The notes beneath the pieces are model-generated. The model was not told the DNA's origin. It saw only the letters and a list, made by a program, of their open reading frames with translations, and searched no databases. Shown here piece after piece: positions 52,627-63,200 of a stretch of DNA of 64,000 nucleotides. Origin of the DNA: Azolla caroliniana. Its lineage: Eukaryota > Polypodiophyta. Every line of letters begins with the position of its first letter. The stretch's first letter is position 1. Where the stretch lies: assembly GCA_043228905.1 (NCBI GenBank), contig JBHGNT010000022.1, forward strand, positions 6,510,001 through 6,574,000. The letters are read 5' to 3'. Position numbers and translations under genes: made by a program.

Positions 52627-52916
52627 CAAAAGATTGCACTCTTGCAATATAAAGTGAGGAAATTGTGCCTTAAGAGTATGCTCACATTCCCATGTGGCAT
52701 CATCAATAGGTTTATCCATCCATTTGATCTTGAATAGCTGAATCTCTTTAGAACGTAAACATTTAGTAAGAGAATCAAGAATTCGTTCAGGAACATGAGG
52801 TTTGTAAGAAAAATCCTCTAATGTTAGAAGATCTTGGATTGTGATGGTCTTATCACCAAAGCCTAAAAATGGTTTTAGACGACTGACGTGAAAAACAGGA
52901 TGAATACCAACGTTAC
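52627..52916 (-). pseudogene. Chromovirus integrase C-terminus with chromodomain
   Basis: The minus-strand translation is open across ~95 codons: VGIHPVFHVSRLKPFLGFGD, then PERILDSLTKCLRSKEIQLF, KIKWMDKPIDDATWECEHTL and KAQFPHF. The HPVFHVSxLK block and the WxxxPxxxATWE chromodomain motif identify a chromovirus-type gypsy integrase tail, which in relatives directs integration through histone marks. Only this end of pol remains, cut on its 5' side by the gypsy-D3 LTR at 52919. Confidence 0.8.
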
Positions 52917-52918
52917 GG

Positions 52919-53727
52919 TGTCGTGCCTTTCGGCGCCAGATCGTTGTGTGAGTCGGGTGGGAACCACTGGGCTTTTGGACTAGGAAGAGGAAGAATTTGA
53001 GACAAGTTTATAGTTATGGATAGATTATTAGAAAGAGAGATAGAAATCTCGTGAATCCCACGAGTGTACTGTATTCGATTAATCAATATTTAGATAAGAA
53101 TATGAATTAAGATTGAAAGAAAGAGATTAAAAAGAACTTGTGAATCCCACAAGTATAGATTATTTCGTGAATCCCACGCATATATAAATTGGTGTCTTTT
53201 AGAGATATATCCAATTTCCAAATATTTCACACCTATTACATTGTGCTCCTCATCCTTATATAGTGATGAGAGAGTCTTAACAATCCATGCTTTTTCTATA
53301 GATAGACTCTATGTTTTTTCTAAAGTGTTCATGCACACTAAATGTGCATGAGTTGCTTTTTACACTATGCTTTTATTTCCTAAATATAGAGCTCATGCTC
53401 GCTAGATGTGCACGAGTAATATTTTATTGGTTTACATTTTTCTTATAAATAAAGTATTCACTCACTCTAAAAATGCATGACTTACCTTTTTAATAAAGGT
53501 AGGCGTAAATAAAGGTCTTATAGGTATTAAATCTATATTTAGAACACTAAGGATAAGTTAATACAATGGTAAGTTTGGGGTTTGTTTACGTGGAGGTATA
53601 GGGTTTGAATCCTGCCCTATGCATGTAATAAATATTTTTTTAATATTTTATTTTATTTATTATACGTACTTTAAATCGGATATAGTATTTTACATATTTC
53701 ACGTAGTGTGTGATTCACACTACGACA
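52919..53727 (-). repeat. 3' LTR of gypsy-D3 (809 bp)
   Basis: TGTCGTGCCTTTCGG to ACTACGACA. It has the same palindromes as D2: CTCGTG-AATCC-CACGAG near 53050, CTTGTG-AATCC-CACAAG near 53141. Box B here reads GGTTTGAATCC (53602-53612). Confidence 0.9.
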
Positions 53728-54200
53728 CTCGCCCCCTCCGAACCCGCACATCCTCCGGTATGTGTCGAAGCTGTCGGTGATTGTTAGTCTCGTCCATTCA
53801 GTCCCCGCCCGGTTGGTTTTGTCGTCGGTCGTGCTTGGTTGTCGGCTCCGCCTGGTTTCCGGTTTTCAGTTGCTTGCTCCACCCGGTTACTGGTTGCCGG
53901 CTCTCGTATTTCTCGATGTCAACTTTGTCTCTCCATTTTGAGCACATCCATTCTTTCCACCCGAACCATTGTCGCCATCCGATCCACCATATTCTTTGTT
54001 CTCTCTTTGCATTGCCATGGCCGGTTGTCATGGCTCCTTGTGATCCTTTTGAGCATAACCCTTCTTGTCTTGTGCATGTGCAATGCTTCTCACTTTGTTC
54101 ACCTTTGTCGTATAATCTCATGTTAGAGTTGATAATCTTCATGTTAGAGCTCACAACATGTTCGCGTTCACAAGTGGAAGGATCGCGCACAAGTGGAAGG
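52919..54200 (-). mobile_element. Gypsy-D3: 3' LTR and part of the internal region
   Basis: LTR 52919-53727 (809 bp), polypurine tract, then ~470 bp of internal DNA sharing the Trp-rich block with gypsy-D2. No gag and no 5' LTR; the sequence passes into AT-rich DNA near 54200. The left flank is ACGG. Confidence 0.8.
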
Positions 54201-55025
54201 ATAAGGAATATTTTGTTTGATTTTGGGGTTTTTTTTTTGCCATTTCACAAAACATCTTGATACTAGTATCACATGTTCTCCAAAACTTGATGAAAAAGTT
54301 AAAAATTTCACCATTTGGTAAAATTGAAAAATGTCAAATTTGGGTCAAATACGAAAAGTAACTTTGTGGATTTTTAAAGAAAAATGACAACTAATAAGTT
54401 TTTAGATCTTAAAGAAATCAAAAGTAGAAGATTTCAAAGCAATGAACGTTTTTATTCCATTCGATAAAATGTTGTCTAAATTTGTTACATATAGTTGCAC
54501 AACAAATACATTTTGGGAGTTATTTGCATGACTATCATCATTCTTTTCATGAGAATAACTACTATAGATAATTTACAATTGTGACTCTTTCTCCTCATCT
54601 TCCAATGTACCAATCAAATCATTGTCTTCACCAAATGGTATCTCCAAATTGTGTGCAATAAATCTTCTTCACCTTCAATCTAAGATATCTTCTCGACTTG
54701 CTAATATCTCTTTTATTATGTATATCGTTGTTGTCCTTAAACATCCAACTTTTGTCTGTGTAAAGTCATACATAATGATATCCACCTCATTAATGTCAAT
54801 GATAGATGTATTACAAAGGTTTAATGCATCATCACGTCCAAAACTTTACCAATGCAGAATTGGTACCCTAGGTCATGGCCATCTACATGTGTAGCTATTA
54901 ATATCCCCACCTTGAGTTCTTGCAAGTTTCCTTCTCACCTGAGTTATGCTTGTGTTGTCATCCTTCGTTCCAACTATAAAGATCAACATTAAGTAGTGAT
55001 TGAGAACCACGCGAACACTTTATGG
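54201..55025. other. AT-rich intergenic DNA
   Basis: No transposon ends, RNA genes or convincing coding frames. A 90-codon frame at 54622-54894 has no recognisable features. Confidence 0.4.
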
Positions 55026-55029
55026 ACCG

Positions 55030-56415
55030 TGTAAATGGCATTTGCAATGTTCAATTACCATCAACACAATTATTAATAGTTTTTTGTTAATAAATGATGC
55101 ACATGTTCACCATAAAGTATCTTATTGTACAACATACTTTTTGCACTATCAATATGCATCTTTTTCTCTTGTAAAAACAAAGATTTTAGTACGATTCAAG
55201 GTCATGTTTAAAAAACCTCTTTTATTTGAAAACCAACAAAATTTTAAACATTAACTTGATATGTTGTATCGAGTTGATGTAAAAAATAGAGTTTTCATCA
55301 TAATTCCATACAATGTATTGAATTCTTGCTCAAAGTATTTTTTACCGAATTTAAATAATAATAATAATAATAAATTAAGCTTGAGATGATAGAAAAACCA
55401 AAATTTTCATCACAATTCGATACAATGTATCAAGTTCATGTTTAAAGTAATTTTTTCAATTTTTTTGTTTTTCTTTATTTTTTATGGAAAAAATAATAAT
55501 TTTAAACATGAATGCGATACATTGTATCGACTTGTGATAAAAACTCTGGTTTTTTCATCACTTATTAAAGCTCAATTTTTAAATAAAAAAAAACAAAATA
55601 CCAAAATAAAATAGAAAAAAATGTAATTATTTAAAAAGAAAAATCCAAAATAAAACTTTAAACATGAACTCGATACGGCGTATTGAGTTCATGTTTAAAA
55701 CTTTGTTTTTTTTACATGAACTCTATACGATGTATCGAGTTCGTGTTGAAAATGTTTAGACACGAACTCGATACAATGTATCGAGTTCATGTTTAAAGTT
55801 TTTGATCAGGTTTTTAAAAAAATAAATTGCATTTTTTTCTATTTATTTTGGTATTTTGTGTTTTTTTTTGGAATTTTTTTTGTGCTTTAATAAGTGATGA
55901 AAAAACCAGACTTTTTACCACAAGTCGATGCAATGTATCGAATTCATGTTTAAAATTATTATTTTTTCCATAAAAAATAAAAATAAATCAAATAAATTGA
56001 AAAAAATCAATTTGTTTTTTGAAAAAACATAAAAAAAAATTGAAACAAATTAGAAAAAATTACTTTAAACATGAACTCGATACATTGTATCGAATTGTGA
56101 TGAAAAATATGGTTTTTCTATTATCTCAAGCTTAATTTATTATTATTATTATTTTTTAAATCCGGTAAAAAAACTTTGAACATGAATTCAATATATTGTA
56201 TGAAATTATGATGAAAACTCTATATTTTACATCAACTCAATATAACATATCGTGTTCATGTTTAAAACTCTTGTTATTTTTCAAATAAAAGAGGTTTTTT
56301 AAAGATGTATGTTGAACAACAAGATACTTTATGGCAAACATGTGCTTCATTTATTAGAAAAAAACCATTAATAATTGTATTGATGGTAATTGAACTTCGC
56401 AAATGCCATTTACTT
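55030..56415. repeat. Long inverted repeat (foldback), about 1.4 kb
   Basis: The left arm from about 55030 (GTAAATGGCATTTGC) is mirrored by the right arm ending near 56415 (GCAAATGCCATTTAC), with the axis near 55735. Both arms carry matching features in reverse order: GGTAATTGAAC, a block beginning AAGATACTTTAT, (ATT)n next to CTTGAGATGATAG, and CATCACTTATTAAAGC. About eleven ~30-bp palindromes centred on CGATACAATGTATCG are spread along it. It has no coding capacity. It could be a foldback or MITE-like transposon or an inverted duplication. Confidence 0.75.
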
Positions 56416-56676
56416 CACAAATTTTGTAGGGGAATTCTTTAAAGGAAGAAGAGGATAACATTGTAGATACCCTGATAACTATGTGTTATGTTCAAATTGA
56501 TATATTAATGTTCACATCTAAAGTTTGACAGTTTATGAATATCGTTTACATTTTAGGAGTTGTGGATTTATCAAAATTGTTTATGAATATTGTCTACATT
56601 TCTTGAGTTGTGAATTTATGGATGTTAATGAGCACTAATTTATAGATGATGACATTAAGGATTGCAATGTTACCAT
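56416..56676. other. AT-rich spacer
   Basis: Contains two similar ~40-bp units (TTTATGAATAT...TTTACATTT at ~56530 and ~56580) but nothing else I recognise. Confidence 0.4.
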
Positions 56677-56789
56677 TGTTACCGGCCAGCAAAGTAGTCC
56701 AGAGTGTGAAACGGAGGAGTGATTTAATTATTAGGAAAGGTTGTAAGTAAGCTATTAGTGTGGACGGACGGACCGGAATCGGTATGCCG
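56677..56789 (+). repeat. 5' part of a gypsy-B-type LTR (113 bp)
   Basis: TGTTACCGGCCAGC...GGTATGCCG aligns with the first ~113 bp of the LTR at 33602. Gypsy-B1 is inserted into it in the opposite orientation. The expected target copy TGCCG is at 56785-56789. Confidence 0.8.
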
Positions 56790-57208
56790 TGTTATTCTCT
56801 TACCGGACAAGGCCTAACACAAGGTGTCACGGAGACACTTCACCAAAGGGTGGTTACGGCATAGGATTATGACTCAACAATTACACCGACCTAAGTAGGT
56901 TACACGATTAGAGCGCTTTTGTTAATTACACGCGTAAGATATAACAGTAAGTACAAAACGGAAATCAACACAGAAGTATAAACACCATACGCTCTATTAA
57001 TTATCCGCTGCGATTACAATGGGGTTCGGGCCTTTAAATAGGTTTCCGGCCCGTAGTACAAAACGGTGCCTATCGCACTTATTCGGGATCCGTCCGGATC
57101 TGGAACGGCATACCATTTCCAGTCCGTCCGTCCACACTATGCTTATTTACAACCATACTTAATTAATTCCTTCACTCCGTATTTTGGACTCCTTGCCGGC
57201 CGGTAACA
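56790..57208 (-). repeat. 3' LTR of gypsy-B1 (419 bp)
   Basis: Minus strand TGTTACCGGCCGGC to AGAGAATAACA. It matches the solo LTR 33602-34020 in length and almost entirely in sequence. TATTTAAAGG is near 57031-57040. Confidence 0.95.
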
Positions 57209-57235
57209 CATGGCACGCCCGTGGGACAGTACCTT
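57209..57235 (-). other. LTR-adjacent conserved block of gypsy-B1
   Basis: Minus strand CCCACGGGCGTGCCATG directly precedes the LTR and recurs in gypsy-E (about 29818-29836). This is the polypurine-tract position, yet it is mixed in composition. Confidence 0.6.
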
Positions 57236-57260
57236 GTACGTCGAACCCTTCTCGGCCCCT

Positions 57261-58907
57261 TCATTGTTCACCCAAATTGTCCAAAATACTTTGTTCCAGA
57301 GTTTCCACTTGTTCTTCCGGTTGTGGTTGGGACTGAGACTGCTCCGGCTGCTCTATAGGCGGCTGCTCCGTTTGTTTCTCTGACTCCGGCATCTCCGTTT
57401 GACTGCTTCCGGTCCGGTCTCCTTCCAGTAACGGTTCCTCATCACTGAGGTTGACCGTAACCGGTTCTCGTGCTTTCTCTTCCCGGATCCGGGACCTCTC
57501 GTAGCTTTCAAACTGGATCTGCGCCTCCAGCCTGTCGTCGTCCAGCTGAGCTACAAGTTGCCGGACTTGCTCTAGTTGGTCCTCTGCCAAGGCTTGAAAG
57601 TCTTCGGCCAGGTCATCTCTTATGCCGGTGAAGTCTTCGGAAGTCAGCATATAGCAATCATCTCCCTCCTTCCGCCGGTTCTCTACGTCGGCCCGGAGCA
57701 ATTGGAGTTCCGCCGCGTTCGTGGCCCACTTGGTCCACCATTTGACGGAACCGTTGTCAATCAAGCTCTTGGTCTGGTTCAACCAGGCCCGCATGATATC
57801 CTGGATGCGACTTGCTCCCATTTGCGCTCTACTTTCCACAACTTGTCGTTCCTCCTTCAACTGCTTGATGAGATTAGCCGTATCCTCCGCCTGCTCTCTG
57901 TAGCGCGTCAGCTGCCCTTGATATGTTGTTTGCAGCCTCTGCAGTACCTCCGCCGCTCTTTCTTTTTCCGCCTGCTGTTGCCTGAGGAGCTCTGTCCGAA
58001 CCTTCTCCGCCTCTTCCAACCGTCTTCTGGTTTCCGCTTGTTCATTAGCGTATGCCGTTGCGGTCCGATCAACTGCTTGCCGGAGCTCATCCGTCCGTTC
58101 CTTGTGCTCCGTTTGCAACCGTTTATACTCCCGGTGCAAGTGCTCAAGTTCCTCCGTTTTTTGTTTGAGCTTGCCGTTGATCTGGCGATGGTTCCGGTCC
58201 TCCCAGTCCTTTACCTGCCGGAGTTCCTCTTTCAGGCGCTCTACTTCTGTTTCAGCGTTTCTCCGGAGCCTGTCCTTCTCTTGCAGTATTTTCTCCTTCT
58301 CCTCCTTGAGCCGGTCATACGCTTGGTGGCCTTTTCGTAAGCTCTCCTTGGCCCAGCGTAGCTTCTCAGCAGTCTTTTTGAGTTCTGCCTCCGCTGCCGT
58401 CTTCAACTCTCTTTCACGGCTCCTCAGCGCTTCTTGGGCAGCTAGCTCATCCTTTAAGTCCGCAAGCTCTTGGGCTTGTGCTACATTTCTCTCCGGAACG
58501 GTTTCCGTTGCCGGGGTCTGATTGCTATGTACAGGTTGATCTGACGCTTTATTTTGTACATTGCCCGGAGTCACCGGTGCTTGGACTTGTGTTGTCAAAG
58601 CCAATTGAGCCATTTCCCTTGTGACCCTGTCCAAGTCTTGTTCAAGGCTCCGGATTCTGGACCAGGCCGTCTCTAGATCTACGGTTGTGACGAGCAACCG
58701 TTCGTGGTGCGCTCTCTCCTCCGCCTCTATGTACTCGACCGCTCCGGCGATCTGCTCGCCTACCCACCGTAGCCACATGCTACTGGTGCCTTGCTGCTGT
58801 ACTGGTCGGGTCGGCTCGTTCACTGTGGAATTGTCTGGCCTGAGTGCCTGTATCTGCCGTTCTGGTTCTACTCCTTGGCCGCTGTGTGTGCTGGCTGGGC
58901 TCGCCGG
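57261..58907 (-). CDS. Gypsy-B1 accessory protein, coiled-coil part
   Basis: The same frame as the upstream part, opening right after TAG 58908-58910; there is no ATG near its start. ~549 codons. Residues after ~150 form a very long coiled coil (ELADLKDELAAQEALRSRER, LKEEKEKILQEKDRLRRNAE, VERLKEELRQVKDWEDRNHR, TEHKERTDELRQAVDRTATA). A Trp-containing patch (NGSVKWWTKWATNAAELQLL) and an acidic Gln/Pro/Glu-rich tail ending SILDNLGEQ follow. No zinc finger or membrane segment. It may be scaffold-like; the function is unknown. Production would need readthrough, internal initiation or splicing. Confidence 0.75.
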   Translation of the reverse strand, partial: PASPASTHSGQGVEPERQIQALRPDNSTVNEPTRPVQQQGTSSMWLRWVGEQIAGAVEYIEAEERAHHERLLVTTVDLETAWSRIRSLEQDLDRVTREMAQLALTTQVQAPVTPGNVQNKASDQPVHSNQTPATETVPERNVAQAQELADLKDELAAQEALRSRERELKTAAEAELKKTAEKLRWAKESLRKGHQAYDRLKEEKEKILQEKDRLRRNAETEVERLKEELRQVKDWEDRNHRQINGKLKQKTEELEHLHREYKRLQTEHKERTDELRQAVDRTATAYANEQAETRRRLEEAEKVRTELLRQQQAEKERAAEVLQRLQTTYQGQLTRYREQAEDTANLIKQLKEERQVVESRAQMGASRIQDIMRAWLNQTKSLIDNGSVKWWTKWATNAAELQLLRADVENRRKEGDDCYMLTSEDFTGIRDDLAEDFQALAEDQLEQVRQLVAQLDDDRLEAQIQFESYERSRIREEKAREPVTVNLSDEEPLLEGDRTGSSQTEMPESEKQTEQPPIEQPEQSQSQPQPEEQVETLEQSILDNLGEQ

Positions 58908-59885
58908 CTATTGAGTTCCGGTTCTCGCCGTCTCCGGAGCCGTTGGAATGACTTCTTGTATAGAAGTCGACAAGGCCGGTTCTATACGCACCGGTTCCGG
59001 TTCCTCCCTTGCAGTTTGCTCAAGTTGAGTTGGGGGCGTTTCTTCCTTTTGCGGGTCCGAACGCTCCCCCGCTGTCACGACGGTCCTACTTCTTGACCGT
59101 CGTTGGAGGTGCTCTACTGGCTCCTCCGTTTCCTCTTCCTGGGTAACGACATGTGCCGTCAAGGGTTCCGGTTCCTTCTGTCCCGGTCGCCGTATGGTTA
59201 TCTTAACGGGTAGGACCGGTGACACCTCCTCCGGTTTTGGGAGCCGTTTCTTCCCTTTCGTCGCCTTCGACGCCAGCAGCTGTTGTCGTTTGGACGCGGG
59301 CTTCGAGGTGCTTCCTTCCGATAATCTTGGCCGCTTCTTTGGCTGAACGGTCTCGACCGGCGGCACGAGCAATGTTATCCACTGAGCTACGGCATGCCAC
59401 AGCTTCCGGCCCTCCTTGCCGTCCTTCCCTCGTACCATGTCGATTGCCGCGCACAAACCGTCTGCAATCAACACCGGCCAGTCCACCTTGATCCCTTCAT
59501 AGGTGGCTATGATCATCCCTGCCCGATTTTTTGGCATGACAGGGGGTCGGGGGTACACGTGGCCGTACTCATGGAGCACTCGAGCTATCTCCCTGAATAG
59601 CGGATCTTCGCCGCCTTGCGTTCGATAGCCTTTGCCGGCTAGAGAGTACTCACCGAAATATCGGATGAGTTGCTCCGAGGTTGGGTTATCGATCTGAAAG
59701 ATACCTCCCTCCGGAAGGCCTGTTAGCGCACGGATCGCTTCCTCGGTGATGACTTCTGTGTCGAGCTCCTTGATGACCCGGTCGGCTTCTTTGTGCGGTG
59801 GTGCCTCCATGATGGTCAAGAACCCATCCAGTCCGTGTTGCCTGAGCCATTTCCTGGCCGCTTCCGACAGCGTTTGTGGGTCCAT
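58908..59885 (-). CDS. Gypsy-B1 accessory protein, globular part
   Basis: I start at ATG 59885 (MDPQTLSEAARKWLRQHGL) because this aligns with the gypsy-B2 start at 50076; the frame is open further back to 60185. 325 codons. The conserved domain covers ~1-190 (LIRYFGEYSLAGKGYRTQGG, EDPLFREIARVLHEYGHVYP, AGMIIATYEGIKVDWPVLIA). Then come basic clusters that look like nuclear localisation signals (KKRPRL, KATKGKKR) and an acidic, Pro-rich tail to TAG 58908-58910. It sits 388 bp downstream of the pol stop, where plant env-like or additional ORFs lie. I do not recognise the family. Confidence 0.8.
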   Translation of the reverse strand: MDPQTLSEAARKWLRQHGLDGFLTIMEAPPHKEADRVIKELDTEVITEEAIRALTGLPEGGIFQIDNPTSEQLIRYFGEYSLAGKGYRTQGGEDPLFREIARVLHEYGHVYPRPPVMPKNRAGMIIATYEGIKVDWPVLIADGLCAAIDMVRGKDGKEGRKLWHAVAQWITLLVPPVETVQPKKRPRLSEGSTSKPASKRQQLLASKATKGKKRLPKPEEVSPVLPVKITIRRPGQKEPEPLTAHVVTQEEETEEPVEHLQRRSRSRTVVTAGERSDPQKEETPPTQLEQTAREEPEPVRIEPALSTSIQEVIPTAPETARTGTQ

Positions 59886-60185
59886 GTCTGCTTCGAGGTC
59901 GAGGAAAAATGGCGAGGTAGAGTGGTGATGAGGGTGAGAGCGAGAGAGAGAGAGTTCCGAACGTGGGGGTTCTCTGAGTGCAAGTTCGCGTTTGCTAAGC
60001 TTCCACTGCCTTGGTGCTTCTGTGCTTCTTGGCTCGCGAAATGAAAAGGTCTCCATGCGTTCTGCTTTTTCTCTGTGCGTCTTGGCGCCTTTTCCGAGCA
60101 TGCACACGTCGTGTACCATTTTAGTATTAAGTAGCGTGGCGGCTCTTAAATGCCCACTTCGTACCTTTTCGCTCCTTGCTTTCAC

Positions 60186-60272
60186 GTCCGTTCATACCTC
60201 GATTTTTAATGATTTTTTTTTATTTTATTATTTTATTATTATTATTATTATTATAAATGACGGTATGTGATC
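60186..60272. repeat. AT-rich spacer with (ATT)n between pol and accessory ORF
   Basis: About 60210-60258 is T/A-only with ATT repeats. A similar AT-rich gap could hold a splice acceptor for a subgenomic RNA, but none can be assigned. Confidence 0.5.
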
Positions 60273-63200
60273 TTACACATCCGTAGGTCCCTTCGGACCC
60301 TTACCGTTTTCCTTACGGGTTGCCGTGTCTTCCTTCGCCTCTGCTACGGGTTCCCCGTCGTCTTTTTCTTCCATCCGTACCGTTCCCGGTATAGTGCCGG
60401 TGGGCTGCATAAACGGGTTATTTGGCATCGGTCCTTTATAGGGCTTTAGTCTAAATCCGTTGACCCACTTGCCTAGCACTTCACCGGCAAGTGTCCCTAA
60501 CTGATAGGACCCGTTGTATTCCCGTGTCAGCCAATACGGGCCTGTCCATCTAAACCGGAGTTTACCCGGCATCTTGCCCATCCTCGTTTGGAATACTAGC
60601 ACCGGCTTTCCGATTTCGAACATCTTCTCATTACCTTTCCGGTGACGGTCAACGAACGCTTTCCGTCGTCGTTGCTCCAGTTCCATGTGTAGGATGCTGG
60701 CCAGCCGTTGCTCCTCCAGTTCGCATAGTGCTGCTAGCCGCATTTCCTCCGACTCCTTTTCATTCAGCCGTTCCCGTAGTTGGATCCGTAAGCTTGGTAC
60801 CTGAAATTCCACCGGCATGACCGCCTCTAAGCCGAACGCTAACCGGAACGGCGTTGTCCGGATACTTGTTTTGTATGCCGTTCGGTACGCCCATAGCGCG
60901 CTATGGAGCTTTGTATCCCAGTCCGTCCGGTTTTCATTGACGATTTTGCGGAGAATGTTCTGGAGCGTTTTGTTGGTTGACTCTGCTAACCCGTTTGCTT
61001 GTGGGTAGTACGGTGTGCTCCGTTTATGGACCACGGCATAGAACGTTGTTAAGCTTTCAACTACCTGGCCGAGGAAGTGCCCTCCTTGGTCGCTGATTAA
61101 TTCAATCGAACATCTATATCGGCACCAAATGTTCTCGTACAGGAATTTTGCTGTGGATGACGCGGTGTTGTCTCTCAAGGCCTTAGCCTCCACCCATTTA
61201 GTGCAATAATCTGTTGCCACGATGACATAACGATTACCCGTTCTCATTGCCGGTGGCTTGAACGGTCCGACAAAATCCAACCCCCACTTCTGGAATGGCT
61301 CTAGTGGAAGTACCAGTTGGTGTGGCATACGTGCTTGCTCCGTAGGCTGGCCCATTCGTTGGCATAGGTCACATTCCTTAGCATACTTGACGGCGTCTTT
61401 TAACGTCGTGGGCCACCATAAGCCGCTCTGCCATACTTTCCTTGCCGTCGCTTCCCCGGCATAGTGTCCTCCGGCAACCCCACAGTGTGCTTCCCGTAAG
61501 ATTACTTGTTTCTCGTCACTACGGACTGCCCGTCTCCATATTCCATCTGCTCCCTTGTGGTAGAGAGTGTCCCGTAACAGACAGAAATTGCGGCTCTGCA
61601 CCGCCAGTCGTTTCCTCTCGTCCCGGTTCATTTCCTCCGGTGGCAGGCCCGTGCTTAGGAACTGGTGCATGTTTGTCGGCCACCTATCTTCTGATGCCAC
61701 CGTGTCATCCGCTGCCGTTTCCGGGGTGATACGGAATAACTCTGCGTCCGGGAATTCATCCGATACTCCGACGCCTGATTCTCCGGACTCTAACCGGCTC
61801 AGGTAGTCTGCTACGGCATGCTGGATACCGGGCCGGTGGAAGATCTCGAATTCGAACTCCTGCAACAGCAAGGTCCAACGGGCCAACTTACCGGTCAAAG
61901 ACGCCTTGGACACTAAGTACAGGAGCGCCGAGTGATCCACATGAAAGGAGAACTTCCTTCCCAATAGGTAATGACGAAACTTTGTTACACTGTAGATCAT
62001 GCCCAGGGCCTCCCGTTCTGTAGTCGAATAGTTCTTCTCCGCTTGGGACAGCTTCCGGCTGGCGTAATATACCGGCCGGTACCATTTAGGCTCCGTAAGT
62101 TGCATTAAGGCGCTGCCGATAGCGATGTCGGAAGCATCCACGAACACATGAAATTCCTTGCTCCAATCCGGAGGCTGCACGACGGGTGCTTGCGACAAAA
62201 GTACCTTCAGGGCATTGTATGCCTTATCCTCCGTATCCGTCCATTGGAACGGTGTTCGATGTACCACGGTGTGTAATGGTGTAGCCAAGTCAGCCAAGTG
62301 ACGGAGCATCCGGCTGTGCCACCGGATCTGTCCTAAGAATCGGCTTAGTGCTTTGGCCGTTTTCGGCGCCGGTGCCCCTAGTATCGCGTTTACTTTGTCC
62401 GGGTCGACCGCAATGCCCTCCTTACTTACAATGTGTCCCAGTAAGATTCCACTTGAAACCCCAAAGATGCATTTTGCTGGGTTTAAGCTTAGCCGGTATA
62501 ACCTACACTTTTCAAGGCATAACCGTAGGTGCTGCAAATGGTTTTTTTCCCGGCTATAGACTGCAAAGTCATCCAGGAAAACCTGCATGAAGGCTGGAAT
62601 GTATTCGCCGAAGATCTCCATGATGATTCGCTGGAAAGTTGCTGGTGCCGTTTTTAGTCCGAACATCATTACTACGGCCACAAACACCCCCCATTCGGTG
62701 ACGAACGCTGTCTTCTCCTGGTCGTCAGGGTGCATCCGGATTTGATTGTATCCGCTGAACCCGTCTAAAAAGCTATAAACTTCATGGCCGGCGACGGCAT
62801 CCAGTACTCCATCCGTGAACGGAAGAGGGAATGCATCCGTAATTGTGGCTGCATTTAGTTTCCTGTAATCTACACACACGCGGATTTTACCGTTCTCCTT
62901 TGGGACGACGACAATGGGGCTCAGCCACGTCGCTTTCTTTACCGGCCGGATGAAGCCCACTCTTAGGAGTTTGTCGATTTCCTCCTTCACTTTGGCGGCG
63001 TAGTTGGGGTTCATTCGGTAACGTCTTTGCGCCACTGGTTTCGCGTCCTTGCCTAAGTGGATCTGATGCTGATATAATTGAGGGTCCAGCCCTCGCATGT
63101 CTTCGTATGACCAGGCGAATACGTCGCGAAACTCCGTGAGAAGTTTGATCATCGCCGCTTTATCTTCCGGCTTCATTTCTTTGGCGATGTGTACCGGCTT

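Noticed and set aside
46512-54000. Repeated GTGAATCCCAC units as a CRISPR array
   Set aside because: The units are few, irregularly spaced and embedded in LTRs of a eukaryotic retroelement; there are no spacers or cas genes.
54622-55254. Small plus-strand frames in AT-rich DNA
   Set aside because: No domains; partly overlapping the foldback arm; expected by chance.
57576-58340. 254-codon plus-strand frame opposite the coiled-coil ORF
   Set aside because: Leu/Pro/Phe-rich shadow of a Glu/Lys/Arg-rich coiled coil on the other strand.
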